64,000 nucleotides of DNA. Origin: Bimuria novae-zelandiae CBS 107.79 (taxonomy: Eukaryota > Ascomycota > Dothideomycetes > Pleosporales > Didymosphaeriaceae). Of this stretch, positions 43,454 through 54,087 are shown piece by piece; within the stretch, counting starts at the first letter, position 1, and each line of letters starts with the position of its first letter. Under the pieces are notes generated by a model. The model was not told where the DNA came from and searched no databases. It was given only the letters and a program-made list of their open reading frames with translations. The translations under genes and the position numbers were made by a program. The DNA is taken from contig ML976788.1 of assembly GCA_010015655.1 (NCBI GenBank), positions 34,575-98,574 on the forward strand, in the 5' to 3' direction.

Positions 43454-45464
43454 ATGCTAAATCCTGCGTCTGCTATTAGTAACAATCCTGACTTTGTAAA
43501 ATATACAAAATACTTACAAAAACGAGGTGTTTTACCTGACTTACCGTCCACGCCGCCACCGCAATGGAGACCTCTCGAAATTAACAACCCACGTACTTTT
43601 GGAGTCGCTAATTTACCTAAGGGTACTGACAGAGGCTCTCCAATTGCCCTCTTTGACTTGTTTTTCGACGCCGAGGTCATGGAGCAGATCGCACACTTTA
43701 CCAACAATCGCGCTGCTCATACGCACCCTCAGCTGCCCTCCGCGAGAGGCTGGAAACCTACGTCGCCAGGAGAGCTGTATACGTACTTTGCAATTGTCGT
43801 ATATATGGCCGTCCACAGAGAGCCGTCGCTGGCAGAATATTGGAGTCGCGGTCACAAAAACGCGCCTACTCACAAGCTCAACGACTTCATGGGCTGTACG
43901 CGCTGGCACCAGCTAGATCGCTACCTGTACACTGCGGAAGTTAGTCAGACTTTTCAGTCACCTTTTGGCAGGGNNNNNNNNNNNNNNNNNNNNNNNNNNN
44001 NNNNNNNNNNNNNNNNNNNNNNNNNNNNNNNNNNNNNNNNNNNNNNNNNNNNNNNNNNNNNNNNNNNNNNNNNNNNNNNNNNNNNNNNNNNNNNNNNNNN
44101 NNNNNNNNNNNNNNNNNNNNNNNNNNNNNNNNNNNNNNNNNNNNNNNNNNNNNNNNNNNNNNNNNNNNNNNNNNNNNNNNNNNNNNNNNNNNNNNNNNNN
44201 NNNNNNNNNNNNNNNNNNNNNNNNNNNNNNNNNNNNNNNNNNNNNNNNNNNNNNNNNNNNNNNNNNNNNNNNNNNNNNNNNNNNNNNNNNNNNNNNNNNN
44301 NNNNNNNNNNNNNNNNNNNNNNNNNNNNNNNNNNNNNNNNNNNNNNNNNNNNNNNNNNNNNNNNNNNNNNNNNNNNNNNNNNNNNNNNNNNNNNNNNNNN
44401 NNNNNNNNNNNNNNNNNNNNNNNNNNNNNNNNNNNNNNNNNNNNNNNNNNNNNNNNNNNNNNNNNNNNNNNNNNNNNNNNNNNNNNNNNNNNNNNNNNNN
44501 NNNNNNNNNNNNNNNNNNNNNNNNNNNNNNNNNNNNNNNNNNNNNNNNNNNNNNNNNNNNNNNNNNNNNNNNNNNNNNNNNNNNNNNNNNNNNNNNNNNN
44601 NNNNNNNNNNNNNNNNNNNNNNNNNNNNNNNNNNNNNNNNNNNNNNNNNNNNNNNNNNNNNNNNNNNNAGGTCGTCCTTTTTGCCTCTACCGTCGCAGAG
44701 CGTAAGTTTGTCGTCTTAACACTATGGCCTTGGCACGCTGACGATAGTCGCCACCAGCGATCCAGGTCATCATGAAGCTCCGCCGACGCTCCAAAATGAG
44801 CCAAAACAACAAGGGGATCTTTGAAAAAGCCTTTGGCAACGAGCCTGTGAGGCTGCTGGGCATACCGCAGATGATTGACGACTACAATTGTCACAAAACT
44901 AAGGTTGATCGCTTTGATCAGACAAAGGCATATTACTCAACCCAGCAAGTTAAGCGTCATACCTGGCGACCTTTGCTCTACTTTCTGCTCGACCTGACGC
45001 TTAACAACGCGTACAGGCTGTCCTCATACTCTAACGCTGCCGCCGCCAAAAGGAGCGGCTATAAAAGGTTCCTATACGACCTCATTGAGCAGCTTTTCGA
45101 CCGCGGGACGCGTCTCTGCAACGCAGGAGCAAAGCGCAAGAGATCAGACGACGTCGTTGTCGCTGAGGAGAGCTCCCATCGCTCCGCAAACCTGTATAAA
45201 CAGGCAAAGACTTGTGTACTTTGTGCGGAGCGTGGGCGACGCCAGCACAAGTCTCAGCCTCCCAGGGTAGCTCTGGGTCACGTTCAAGGCAATTTACAGT
45301 CTCCTCGACCTCCTCAGCGTACTCCGCGTACGCGCTTTGGGTGTAGTCTCTGCCAACTGCCTATGTGTAGGCCTGAAGTACGCCCTGAGTGCTGGCAGGA
45401 GCACCTCCGCCGACTGCAAACAATCAAGTCAATTGACACCACCAAGAGCTCAATTATTAAGTAA
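43454..45464 (+). CDS. piggyBac-like transposase (interrupted by assembly gap)
   Basis: N-terminal part 43454-43973 is open, with LFDLFFDAEVMEQIAHFTN, LYTYFAIVVYMAVHREPSL and CTRWHQLDRYL, typical of the PF13843-type transposase N-terminus. After the gap, 44772-45464 encodes QMIDDYNCHKTKVDRFDQ (the last catalytic Asp region), YFLLDLTLNNAYRLSSYS and a C-terminal Cys-rich tail (TCVLCAERGRRQHK and CSLCQLPMC), like the DNA-binding Cys-rich domain of piggyBac. Two catalytic Asp residues should lie in the gap. The bases just after the gap (44669-44771) hold a stop in the frame of the C-terminal part (TAG about 44747), so an intron or a shift is possible. The start chosen is the ATG at 43454; the frame is open a little further upstream. 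Confidence 0.85.
43974..44668. other. Assembly gap (695 N)
   Basis: Unknown bases inside the piggyBac-like transposase. The length may be an estimate. Confidence 0.99.
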
Positions 45465-45585
45465 TTTAAGTTAAGTACGAGTAAAAATGCAGATTGTATA
45501 AGAATCTACAGCCAAACTTAATAAATCTCGGTGTTCATGCAGAATCGGAGCTATCGTCCGATTGGCCACTAGCAAGAAGTCCGCC

Positions 45586-45611
45586 TGTGGCAGATTTTGA
45601 CAGTGCGGGGG
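45586..45611 (-). repeat. Right 26-bp terminal inverted repeat (piggyBac-like)
   Basis: Inverse of 43312-43337 with one mismatch. Only four bases separate it from the next element. Confidence 0.9.
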
Positions 45612-45615
45612 ATAA

Positions 45616-47200
45616 GTGAGGAATAGCGCTAGTAGCGCACGTCCCCCACACCACTCTCACGCTCAACACCATGGCTTTAACGCGCCAGTCTCACCCAAAA
45701 AACGTCTAAAATTCATAAAAAAAGATGCCGGCGACTTGCAGACAGCTAAGTAAGACAATTCCAGCAAGTCAATACGTCCCCAAGACCGCGCGCCGCGAAT
45801 TGCCACCCGAAACAAAAGCCTACGCCGTGGCGCGATAACAGCTAAAGTATCGCAATACAGCCTCGCCAAACAACTTCCCGTGACTTAGGGCGCTCTTAGC
45901 AAGTTACTCACGCGTACGTGTGAGCGTTAAGAGGCGTCAAAACTCCTCTCTAGGACCCGTAACTCTACGAAATAGAAGTCGGCCAGAGCCACCCCAAAAT
46001 CGAGTTCTCACCAGAGCAAAAGGCCACGATCATCGCCGTCGCTACCCAGAACAAAGAAGCCCGTGAAAACCGGAGCTGGCGGGCAATCGGTAGCAGGCTG
46101 GTTACGGCCGCAAAGCTCCGGGCCGCGAATCGATGCTTGACAACGCTTAGAGAAATTGTCGCCTTGAGTGGGCGCTCGCCCACAACCCAGATCTTCATAA
46201 GTACGAGGATGGACTATGCTTCAATTTTCGGCGCGTTATATTTATAAACAAAACACCAGCTCGAGTTGGTAAGCTGCGCGGCAAGCTACGCGCCTGGGCA
46301 AAGGCCAACGAGATCTATTATCCCGACGTCAAACGGCCGATGATTCGAAACAATTACGCCCTATAGTTCTACGGCAGCTTTACCTACGATGCAAAGGGCC
46401 CTTATAATATCTACGGCATAGTGTCTCCAGAGGCAAAAAAGTTGCCAAAACAAGCCCTCGATAAGGAGAATCAGCACAACAAGGAGCAGAGACAACGCCT
46501 GGTCCCGCAGGCCCGCGCTGCCCTCAGAGAGCTCGGAGACGCCGAGGCCAACAGCAGAGCGTCGGCTTAGGCAAAACACCATGAATAGAAGCGCGGAGAT
46601 CGCTCATCAGATAGCATTAACGGCTACCGCGAGGAGGTTCTAAAGCCTCTGCTAGTGCCATATATCAATTCTCTATCTAACAAAGGTCACGCTCCGCTGC
46701 TCCTCGAGGGTAGCGTCCCTGCTCACACGAGCAAGATCGCGCTCGAATACTTCGAAGTTTCGTATACAGAAACTGCCCTGGCCAGGTCATTCGCCAGATA
46801 TCAACGCTGAGGAGCACGCTTGGCCATGGATCCGGCGTCACATTACGCAGGACTTCATGCCAAGCACCTGCGAGGCCCAGTGCCGCGCACAATAGGCTTT
46901 TGAGTGGGATCAGCTATCCATAGAACTTCTTAACAAGTGGATTAACGGAAATCCAGGTGTTCGGCAGATCATCAAGCATGGCGGCGACAACTATTTCCAT
47001 AACAGTGGGGGCAAAAACCTGCCCTTAACACCAAATCTGAAGCTCTAAATTCGCCGAAATAGGCTATCAAGTAATTATTCATCGTCTAACTTACATATCA
47101 AAAGAAACCCCCGAAGAAAATCGCTTTTGTATGACGATTTGTACGTGAGGGCAATATTTAACTAGTAGCCAAGAATGCGCGCGCTAGCGCTATTCCTCAC
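45616..47200 (+). mobile_element. Second Tc1/mariner-like transposon (1585 bp)
   Basis: Ends share an inverted repeat of 17 bp (GTGAGGAATAGCGCTAG at 45616-45632 and its inverse at 47184-47200). Between them lies a decayed plus-strand DDE_3-type transposase. It is distinct from the two-ORF element at 39.9 kb in both ends and protein. No TA duplication was recognised. Confidence 0.75.
45671..47050 (+). pseudogene. Tc1-type transposase, frameshifted
   Basis: From ATG 45671 (MALTRQSHPKNV) the coding trace moves through several frames. Recognisable pieces are RRVIFINKTPARVGKLRGKL, a core piece LLLEGSVPAHTSKIALEYFE (active type LEDGAPAHTS, so the Asp is lost) and WPGHSPDINAEEHAWPWI, the third acid block, intact as D/E. 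C-terminal: LLNKWINGNPGVRQIIKHGG. It is damaged by indels as well as stops, so probably older than the neighbouring piggyBac-like element. Confidence 0.75.
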
Positions 47201-47762
47201 AAAAAACGAGACACTAGTGCGCTAGTCTAACCCATCACTCAGAGAGCCCAGCCAGGCGCTTCCCTGCTTCTACTGTCCGTGCGCACTCTTAAGGCCACAC
47301 GTAATTACAATCCTATTTTTGGGCTGTCTCTGCTCTGTGCGCCAGGTCTCGCGACATACCTCCAATGCCAAGTAACCATCCTGCAACCCTCCCTGGTATA
47401 TCGTCCTCAGCGAATTATAGGCAGCTATTCTATTTCATTGCTTCATCAAAATCTGTACTGCGCGGTGCAACAAGGGTGAGCTACCTTATTCGGAGATCGG
47501 GAAGTGCCGCGATTAGCGCTCGTCTTAGCATAATTATATCATCAATCAGGAAGCCCCTTACTGCACGAATACTCTCCATCAACTTTTATAAACGCATTCG
47601 TATAGTAACTCTCCCACTTCTCCTTGTTATCTCATAACCACTTCTTCTCTACTATACCTGTTAGTTCAAGTTTGGGAAAGTACAAGACCCGGACATTTTA
47701 AAGGGCCCTATTCTAACGAATTTGCAGATACCTGAACGTTCCCTAAGCTATAAACTATTCAC
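47201..47762. other. Intergenic between transposon and kinase remnant
   Basis: No recognised gene. Short overlapping open frames (47279-47479, 47365-47637) have no motifs. Confidence 0.4.
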
Positions 47763-48641
47763 ATGTCAGATGAGATCAAGTATCCAAGAGGGTTCGGGCT
47801 AAAGGATGTCGTTGCTTAGGGAACTACTGGCCTTGTCGTCGTCAATAAGCTATCCTCAACTATCATCAAAACCCCTCTTCATGAGGATTGTTCCGATCTC
47901 ATCAGTAGAGAACGGACGATCTACAAACAACTCGATCAACAGGGAGGTCATAAAGGCATTCTCCGTTATTATAGGAGCGTCCAAAGTAGAATTCGACTAG
48001 AATACGCCCCGAACGGCAATTTACGATCGTTCATCCACCAAAACAATGTCAATAAAAAGCTACAACTGGAATAGGCTATTCAGATTGCACAGGCACTCAC
48101 TTTCGTTCACCGTGCCAGAGTTATCCATAGGGATCTAACTTGCCACAATGTACTCCTGGATAAAAAATTAAATATTAGGCTATCTGACTTCGCTGGATCT
48201 TCCCTAGACGGTTCCCCACTCCTCATCGCGGTGACAGCAAGTCACGAGTACCCAGGGCCTACTTTATCTATTCAAGGGGATCTGTTTGCCTTTAGTTCTG
48301 TCCTATATGAGATTATGACTGGGAACGCGCCGTACGGAGATTTAACCAAAGACAAGATTCTTAACCAGTACTCAAAAGGGGATTTTCCTAACACAAAATT
48401 CTTGCAAGCCATCGGAGACGTTATTAGAAAGTGCTGGCAAAGTGAATATAATAGATTTGAACTAGTTTTAGCGGACCTAAACGGTATTCAAAATTCTAAA
48501 CCTAATCGCACGAGAACTAACATACATCAGCACGTAACCGTACCCTTACGTTTCCGTCTACGCCTGATGTTAAGACATCAATTCTTGTTAGTCTCACTGT
48601 GGCTGCCACGATCTTTGTTCTGTTCCGCTCAATCTCATTAG
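47763..48641 (+). pseudogene. Protein kinase-like gene, two RIP stops
   Basis: One frame of 293 codons from ATG 47763. Kinase features in order: a glycine-loop region (VVA-stop-GTTGLVVVNKL), the catalytic loop VIHRDLTCHNVLLDKK, then LSDFAGSSLDG (DFA in place of DFG), GDLFAFSSVLYEIMTG and VIRKCWQSEYNRFELV. The HRD and Asn are intact. TAG at 47817 (codon 19) and 48072 (codon 104) both fall in Gln contexts. The C-terminus after the kinase fold is unusual (Leu/Arg-rich) and may be read-through. It belongs to the same small fungal kinase group as the remnant at 63271-64000. Single-domain kinases of this sort are often expanded in filamentous fungi; the substrate is unknown. Confidence 0.85.
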
Positions 48642-48693
48642 GGCGGAGTCGTTTGTCGTTACAGCAGTAGTTTAGACGTACGGATTTGGCTAG

Positions 48694-48906
48694 TCACGAG
48701 AGACATGTTGGGCACTTCCCAGCCCTCTTGGATATCCCCGTCAGGATAATTTCGCCATTCTCCCCCTTAGCCAGCTTCGCATCTACGCAGATGTAGCCGG
48801 TTTTTTTGGCCTCGTCGCATTTGTCATATTGCCGCCTTGAGATAACGTGTTTTAGGTCTGCCTCGCAGTCTTTGAACAGAGTCTTTGAATCAAAGTAATG
48901 ACACAT
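48694..48906 (-). CDS. Possible small Cys-containing protein
   Basis: Intact 70-codon frame: MCHYFDSKTLFKDCEADL, then SRRQYDKCDEAKKTGYICVD and a C-terminal GKCPTC. It is rich in Lys/Asp and has six Cys, the last pair in a CPxC arrangement as in small zinc-binding or fungal Cys-rich proteins. No signal peptide. No stop or RIP sign, although its neighbours are degenerate. It could be a chance frame; the Cys spacing makes a real gene or gene fragment more likely. Confidence 0.4.
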   Translation of the reverse strand: MCHYFDSKTLFKDCEADLKHVISRRQYDKCDEAKKTGYICVDAKLAKGENGEIILTGISKRAGKCPTCLS

Positions 48907-49395
48907 TTTTTCAAAGAGGAATTGACTTTAAAATGATTAATAGGATATATGTGTCCAGCACCTTGCTAGGCTATCTATATAATTATAAGAGCGGACGGTT
49001 TAGGATCAAAGCGCGAGATCGTGTAGGCAGACATAAGAGAAGGCAGAATCTCACGCAACACCCAGCCAGTCCCCCAGATCTGTACAATGCAGCGCAGAGA
49101 CTGAAAAGCGACGCAGAAGGGAAGCGAAGCGAGGTGAAGGCAAAGAGAACAAAAGCAGCGCTGCGCTTCGCTTCGCGCTGCATCTCATGTGGTGCCAATT
49201 GCGCAGAGCAATGTAACGCGAAGGACCCGCCCTGCGACACTATCACGTCAGATTGCCTGCATACCAAGCTCGGCGCTTTCTCCGCCTCCCCTACGCCCAA
49301 GCCTTTACCGCGAAACTGATTATTCAACGTCTCTTCGGCATGCAATGCATTGTGGCTACTGCGACCCACGCACCATTAGGAAATATGTAGTATAG
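48907..49395. other. Intergenic with GCGAAGCG-rich stretch
   Basis: Both strands are open here (48885-49319 plus, 48983-49369 minus) because of the repetitive GCGAAGCGAAG/GCTTCGCTTCGC composition around 49110-49190, which includes GCAGCGCTGCGC and GCGCTGC as an imperfect hairpin. I do not support either frame as a gene. Confidence 0.4.
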
Positions 49396-49608
49396 TGTTG
49401 CGGTGGGCCGAACGGCTGGTGCGCAGTAGAAAAGATTGTGGAATTCTTCTGCTGGAGGGTGTACTATCTAGAAGCTACCGAGTATGTATGTGTACGAGCG
49501 TAAATATCGCTAGTCCCAGATAGGTGTAGCCCTCTCAGAAAGGTGAGTGGCAACTAAGCAAGGGTAGGAGTAACCATCTCATCGAGTAAGAGCCATTAAA
49601 CCGTCACA
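49396..49608 (-). repeat. Solo LTR of a copia-related element
   Basis: 213 bp starting TGTTGCGGTGGGCC and ending AAACCGTCACA. It aligns along its whole length with the copia LTRs at 30627 and 35913 (shared AGAAAAGATTGTG, TGTACTATCTAG, CGCTAGTCCCAGATAGGTGT) but is clearly diverged. It is flanked by the 5-bp duplication TATAG (49391-49395 and 49609-49613), so it is a true insertion reduced to one LTR by recombination. Confidence 0.9.
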
Positions 49609-49856
49609 TATAGAAAGGGACGCACAGAGGTCAGGAAACCATCAGTACATTACATCGTGTTCGTACAAGCGACTTATAATCCTAGTAAACAGGACGGCTA
49701 GCTCTTCCCCTAATACATTCAAGAGGAACCTATCTCAGAGCCTACATAATTGCGGCGAGATGGAGGGGCAACTTAGGAGGCAGAAACGCTAGCAAGGATT
49801 ACTTATCGTTACTTCACGCTATGCATGCATATAAGCAAGCGCTTATTCACTTAGCT
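49609..49856. other. Intergenic, nothing seen
   Basis: Short spacer between the solo LTR and the pyrimidine-rich tract, with no feature. Confidence 0.4.
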
Positions 49857-49989
49857 TCGCTTCGCTTTTTCTTCGTTTCGCTCCCTTGCCCGCCTCTTTT
49901 TCCTTCCACTTCGCTTCTTCTTTCCTTCCACTTCGCTTCTTCTTTTCCCGCCTCTTTTTCCATCTACTTCGCTTTTTCTTTTCCCGCCT
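49857..49989 (+). promoter_or_regulatory. CTTCGCTT/TTTTCC pyrimidine-rich tract before an ATG
   Basis: Nearly pure C/T with recurring CTTCGCTTC and TTTTCCCGCCTC motifs, directly followed by ATG 49992 (MPGYDELIQTIETKRLAF). CT-rich stretches just before the start are common in fungal promoters, so this may be the core promoter or leader of the decayed gene that follows. A shorter, similar CTTCGTCCA/CTTCGCCCA tract precedes an ATG at about 20092. Confidence 0.5.
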
Positions 49990-49991
49990 CC

Positions 49992-51590
49992 ATGCCTGGA
50001 TACGATGAGCTCATTCAAACAATCGAGACAAAAAGATTAGCCTTCGAGTGCAATAAATACAAGCTGCCTTCGTCTCGGGACTTCAAGCGATAGAATAAGT
50101 TACTAGAAGACAATGCTTCTTTAAGTCGCCTATCTAGCGGGCGTCAGAGTATCTGGCGTCGTGCGCGAGATCTTGCGACTAACATCCTTAAGAAATTAGG
50201 TCCTAAAGTCTTACTACTAGTCGTTTTATTACAGAATACGCATAAGATGGCAAAACTAAACCAGCAAAAGTTCGTTCATAAACTTCAGATATGGTGGATA
50301 GCAGTTTCGCACCCTCCCGCGCTCACCAAAGTTACCAAAGAATGTTTCGCATCACATATTCATAAAACAACCAATAATTCATCTCTACAAATACCTACAG
50401 ATACGCTACCCACCAGGCAAGGTGAATTGTCTGCATTTGGTACGAACATCTTTCTTCTCTAAAGGTAGATCTAATACCTTTTAGAAACTGCCATAATACT
50501 CGCAGCACAGAGTATTCCGGGGCCAAAAGACCAAGACGCTTAGACTACCACTGCTCTTACTCATCTACATTTACTAAAACGATTAAGCCACCCTATCGGC
50601 GATGAACGATCAAGTGTCAAAGTAGCTATTATAGCAGATCTAGATCAAATGGAAAAGTACATCGGGGACTATCTTTACGAGGCTGTCCAAGCCAGTCGCA
50701 TGAGAGATGGCGAAAATTCGAAGCTTACTTGCGCCTTGCGTCTCTATCTCGCATCTAATTCAAACAAAGATTTTATTCTAGAGATCTAGATATGTTCGTC
50801 CTATGAAAAGTCCATTATAGACCGGGTGCAGGAAATGACGTCCGTCAAAGATTGGAGAAACATACTAGGAGACTACCTTCACACAGCAATAAAGAACAGC
50901 AGGTCAAAAAAGATAAAGGAGGACACGGGAATGCTGCGTACTAGCGCCGTAAGGATTTCTTCTCCAAACAGGGACAATTATAATAGCAAGTTGGAGGTAA
51001 TAATGAGTTTCGACACAGGCCAAAAGGTCTAGGATAAAGGCTTTCCCTAACTCTCAGAGACCAATTTAAAGTGCATCTTATTAACCACTACGCTTCGCCC
51101 TCTTAGCAAAGTTGCATCAATTATGTCTACACCCGCCTTCTGCGACGTCATTTCCGTTACACCAACACTTATTCGACCCTAACCAGCCTTCCACGACATG
51201 CTTCTATTATAATCGACCGCCTTAAACATGTGATAGTCTATGTACTCGTAGTCTCCGTTGGTGGTTCTTTCAGCCTAATGCCTTATCAGGTAGGGCTTAC
51301 ATTTGCGCCGGAAGTTCATCTTACCTCAGGCATAAGTGGCAAGAGTAAATTCAAGAGTCGTTCATCGTCTTCAATCTGTGCTAATATAGCCCTAGTAGCA
51401 GTATCAATCAAAGCTATCCCGCAGTCAGCCCTTTTGTCACAGTATAGAGAATATTCTAAGAGGCGGAAAGCCGCCTCTTTCTGCAATAAAGGTGCACATA
51501 CAGATGCAACAACAACCGTTTCTCGTGGCTATAAGGGCGTCGCAGGATCAAGGTTAGCTTATGGTAGGCTTGAGCTTTTGTATCGCTGAG
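49992..51590 (+). pseudogene. Decayed gene of unknown function
   Basis: Starts at ATG 49992 with MPGYDELIQTIETKRLAFE, hits TAG at codon 34, and goes on in frame (NKLLEDNASLSRLSSGRQSI). Further coding-like pieces in shifting frames are at 50826-51032 (MTSVKDWRNILGDYLHTAI) and 51230-51589 (VIVYVLVVSVGGSFSLMP, a single hydrophobic stretch). No family is recognised. The stops fit RIP, but the frame changes need indels or introns I cannot place. Confidence 0.4.
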
Positions 51591-51793
51591 GGGAAATGAT
51601 TAGGTTGTAAAAGCTATTAATAAGAAGGAGAAGCGTAACGGCGCATTATTATATACACGTTGTCTTAGTCTGGTGCCCAACAGAATTAAGAAGATTTTGG
51701 GCGGTAATGATGCCCCGCCTTTCCGTAGGCCCCGCATCACGTGAGCGAAATTGTTGACTATTCTCAATAATTAGTCGCTACGTTATGGCCTTC
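51591..51793. other. Intergenic spacer
   Basis: No gene seen between the decayed unknown gene and the tandem array. Confidence 0.4.
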
Positions 51794-51889
51794 CGCTTTG
51801 TTTCCCCTGCGCTTCGTTTCCCCTACGCTTCGTTTCCCCTGCGCTTCGTTTCCCCTGCGCTTCGTTTCCCCTGCGCTTCGTTTCTTGAA
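51794..51889. repeat. 16-bp tandem array (6 units)
   Basis: Six units of CGCTTCGTTTCCCCTG in perfect 16-bp register. The first unit has CTTTG for CTTCG, the second ends in A, and the last ends TTGAA. Because 16 is not a multiple of three, the minus-strand open frames across it are artefacts of the repeat. Confidence 0.92.
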
Positions 51890-52731
51890 ACCTCCCTGTC
51901 TTGAGCCGCACCATAGTTTCGAGATGTAAAGAGAAGTATATGACAAAGGGTCATTTGTAGTAGAAGTGCATCGCACTTAAGAATGCTAGATCTACCATGC
52001 GCCTTATACACGTATTTAACCATACATAATTAAGCTGCCTTTAACGACCTGCGCTTAAGTCCTGCGGAGTGGAAGAAGCGTAAGAAGGAATTTGACAATG
52101 CAGAAGAGCTCGACGCATTCGCGGCATAAAGCTCCATAAGCATCTTATCTCTAAGAGTAAGCGCTCCTCATTCAACTTCTTCCACCGTGTGCGCGTACGA
52201 GCAACATAGTCTTCTTTGGACGCTTTATCTTTATTACTTAACCCGTCGTTAACGTTACTAGCATCGTCGCTGGGGGGTCTGCGGTTACTAATAAGGTAGA
52301 CGCCCTCTTGCTCTACGTTCTCAAGCGTGGAAGATGTGGCTGCTCTTTTTGCAGACTGCTTAAAGGGAGAAGGTTATCTCGGGCGTTATTATAAAGTTCT
52401 AGAACGAGATGTTAAAAACGCGCGTAACTCCAGCCTCAATGCCAAAGACGCCAAGCTTTCTTGCTAAGCTCTATATGCACGTCCCTACTGTGGCCTAGGC
52501 AACGACACCCAGCTATTACAACAACAGCTATACTTCCTCCATTTATCGCTTCACTATTTAATCCTTTGTATCTCTTCCATGCCCCTCCCTCCCCGTGTCG
52601 TCTCCACATGGCTAGGCGACGTCGCTGCTGCCTCTAGGCCTAAAACGTCCTGCCGTTAAAAACGCTCTCAGGTCCAAAAACCACAATCGCAGCGTCGCAA
52701 GCGTCGCGCACTAGACAAAACCACCGCAAAC
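51890..52731. other. Intergenic 5' region of the PD-(D/E)XK remnant
   Basis: No gene seen. The last 230 bases before ATG 52732 are C-rich, as in many fungal promoters. Confidence 0.4.
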
Positions 52732-54087
52732 ATGCCTCGTCTCCAGCCAAGCCCTCCCAATAGCCCTAATCCGTTAAGTAGCGACTTGCGAGCATCAATA
52801 CAGCCAAGCGAACAGTCAGGCCAAGCAAGTAGCAGGGAAGCGAGTGTCGGATCACAATCAAATCTAGAGAAAGTAAAGAGACCGCGCGGCAGACCACGTA
52901 AACCAAGACAGCAAGAATCTAAAGCTGTTACTAGTTATGCATCAATCAAGGCTACAGGAAATCTTGTCTTGTCACCAAGCACGTCGCAATACTCCGGCTC
53001 ACGATATGGGGAAGAGCTAGCATCAATAGGGCTTAGGATCAGTAAACCCGCAAATTCCAATACCACGGCGTCATCATCTCGGAGGGGTAAGAGTCAAAAC
53101 CCCAGCCCAGTCAAGAGCTTGGATAATATGCACATATTCGACAAGCCCATATTAGTGGGATTCGTTAACGGGGAGCGCCCAATACCAGAAGTGCTACAGC
53201 CTTATTAGGATGCGTTAGAAAATATTTGCGCTAATATTGGTATCATCCCGCAATCTATTCAGGTTCGTTATCTTCAAGACAAGGCGATAATTACACTAAC
53301 TATGTGTAGGCTCAATTTAAAGCAGAGGAGCGACTGCATCCTTTTATATTATCTATGGCCCCAGTGCCTACATCGCGCGAAAGCATTCAACTCGAGAGCC
53401 ATGACTTTAAGGACATATGCGAGGTGCGGGACACGACGATAAAATACTAGGCTAGAATCCACGAATCCAGTTAGAACTCGAAGATCCACCAGAAGATTCT
53501 TAACCGCGCCTTGAAGCCCTACCAAGACCGATATGAATCTCACAATGTGTACGTTGTAGATGGCCATTTTCTACTTAAACATACTTATTATCCACAGAAC
53601 TACTACAAAGCCTATTAAAGCATTCGCCCCCGCTTTTAAGGACGATCCCAAGGACCCAAAGGTCGTTGATTTCGCCATTACCCACATACCCTCATCCACA
53701 CTTAGAGGGAGTATCCAATCCCTCCTTCGCAACGTATCCGACGACGAACAGCGGACAATTAATCAGACCCACTACCTCTGCTACTAGCCAGCTCTCCTGT
53801 CCATGGAGACTAAGAAGGGCTACAACGACGAACTTAATGCCAATTTTAAGCTTACAATGTGGACAACAGCATGGCAGGTGGGGATCTCTCGGTTTACAGG
53901 GCAAGGCACAGCGTGTACGCCACTGCCAGGTATTATTATATATAGTCACGTATGGGAACTGCAGTGGGCAGTGGATACCGTGGACACGATGTATTTTATT
54001 AAGCATCCAGAGCCTATTGGCAATACTGCGACGGTAGCTAGGTGTTATCGATTATTGGCGGCGATACGGTACTTAGTTTCAGTGTAG
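52732..54087 (+). pseudogene. RIP-inactivated PD-(D/E)XK nuclease-like gene (fungal PDDEXK_12 type) with AT-hook
   Basis: Three exons can still be placed: 52732-53262, 53310-53548, 53598-54087, total 1260 nt or 419 residues. Intron 1 (47 nt) has a CACTAAC branch site; intron 2 (49 nt) restores VTTTKPIKAFAPAF. The N-terminus has an AT-hook (KRPRGRPRKPRQQ) and the SPVKSLDNMHIFDKP block, then ICEVRD, NSKIHQKILNRAL and the nuclease core: DPKVVDFAITHIP, LLSMETKKG (E-x-K) and LPGIIIYSHVWELQWAV. This order is that of a fungal family annotated as PD-(D/E)XK nuclease-like (I recall it as PF20516). The D and ExK residues are kept. Four CAG-to-TAG stops (first at 53206) kill it. No frameshift remains once the introns are removed, so RIP alone explains the damage. 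Natural function unknown. Confidence 0.75.

Larger units (their letters stand above)
43312..45611 (+). mobile_element. piggyBac-like DNA transposon
   Basis: Bounded by 26-bp inverted repeats (43312-43337 starting CCCCCACACTGTCAAAAT, and 45586-45611) with one mismatch. Inside is a piggyBac-type transposase interrupted by an assembly gap. The usual TTAA duplication is not visible; the flanks read GATAT and ATAAG. Composition is balanced and no RIP stops are seen in the readable parts, so it is younger or was spared. Confidence 0.88.

Noticed and set aside
43941..44894. Open frames running through the N block on both strands
   Set aside because: They are open only because the bases are unknown. 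The real signal is the plus-strand piggyBac transposase on each side.
48885..49369. Overlapping 144- and 128-codon genes on both strands
   Set aside because: Both depend on a GCGAAGCG-type repetitive composition and neither has recognisable sequence.
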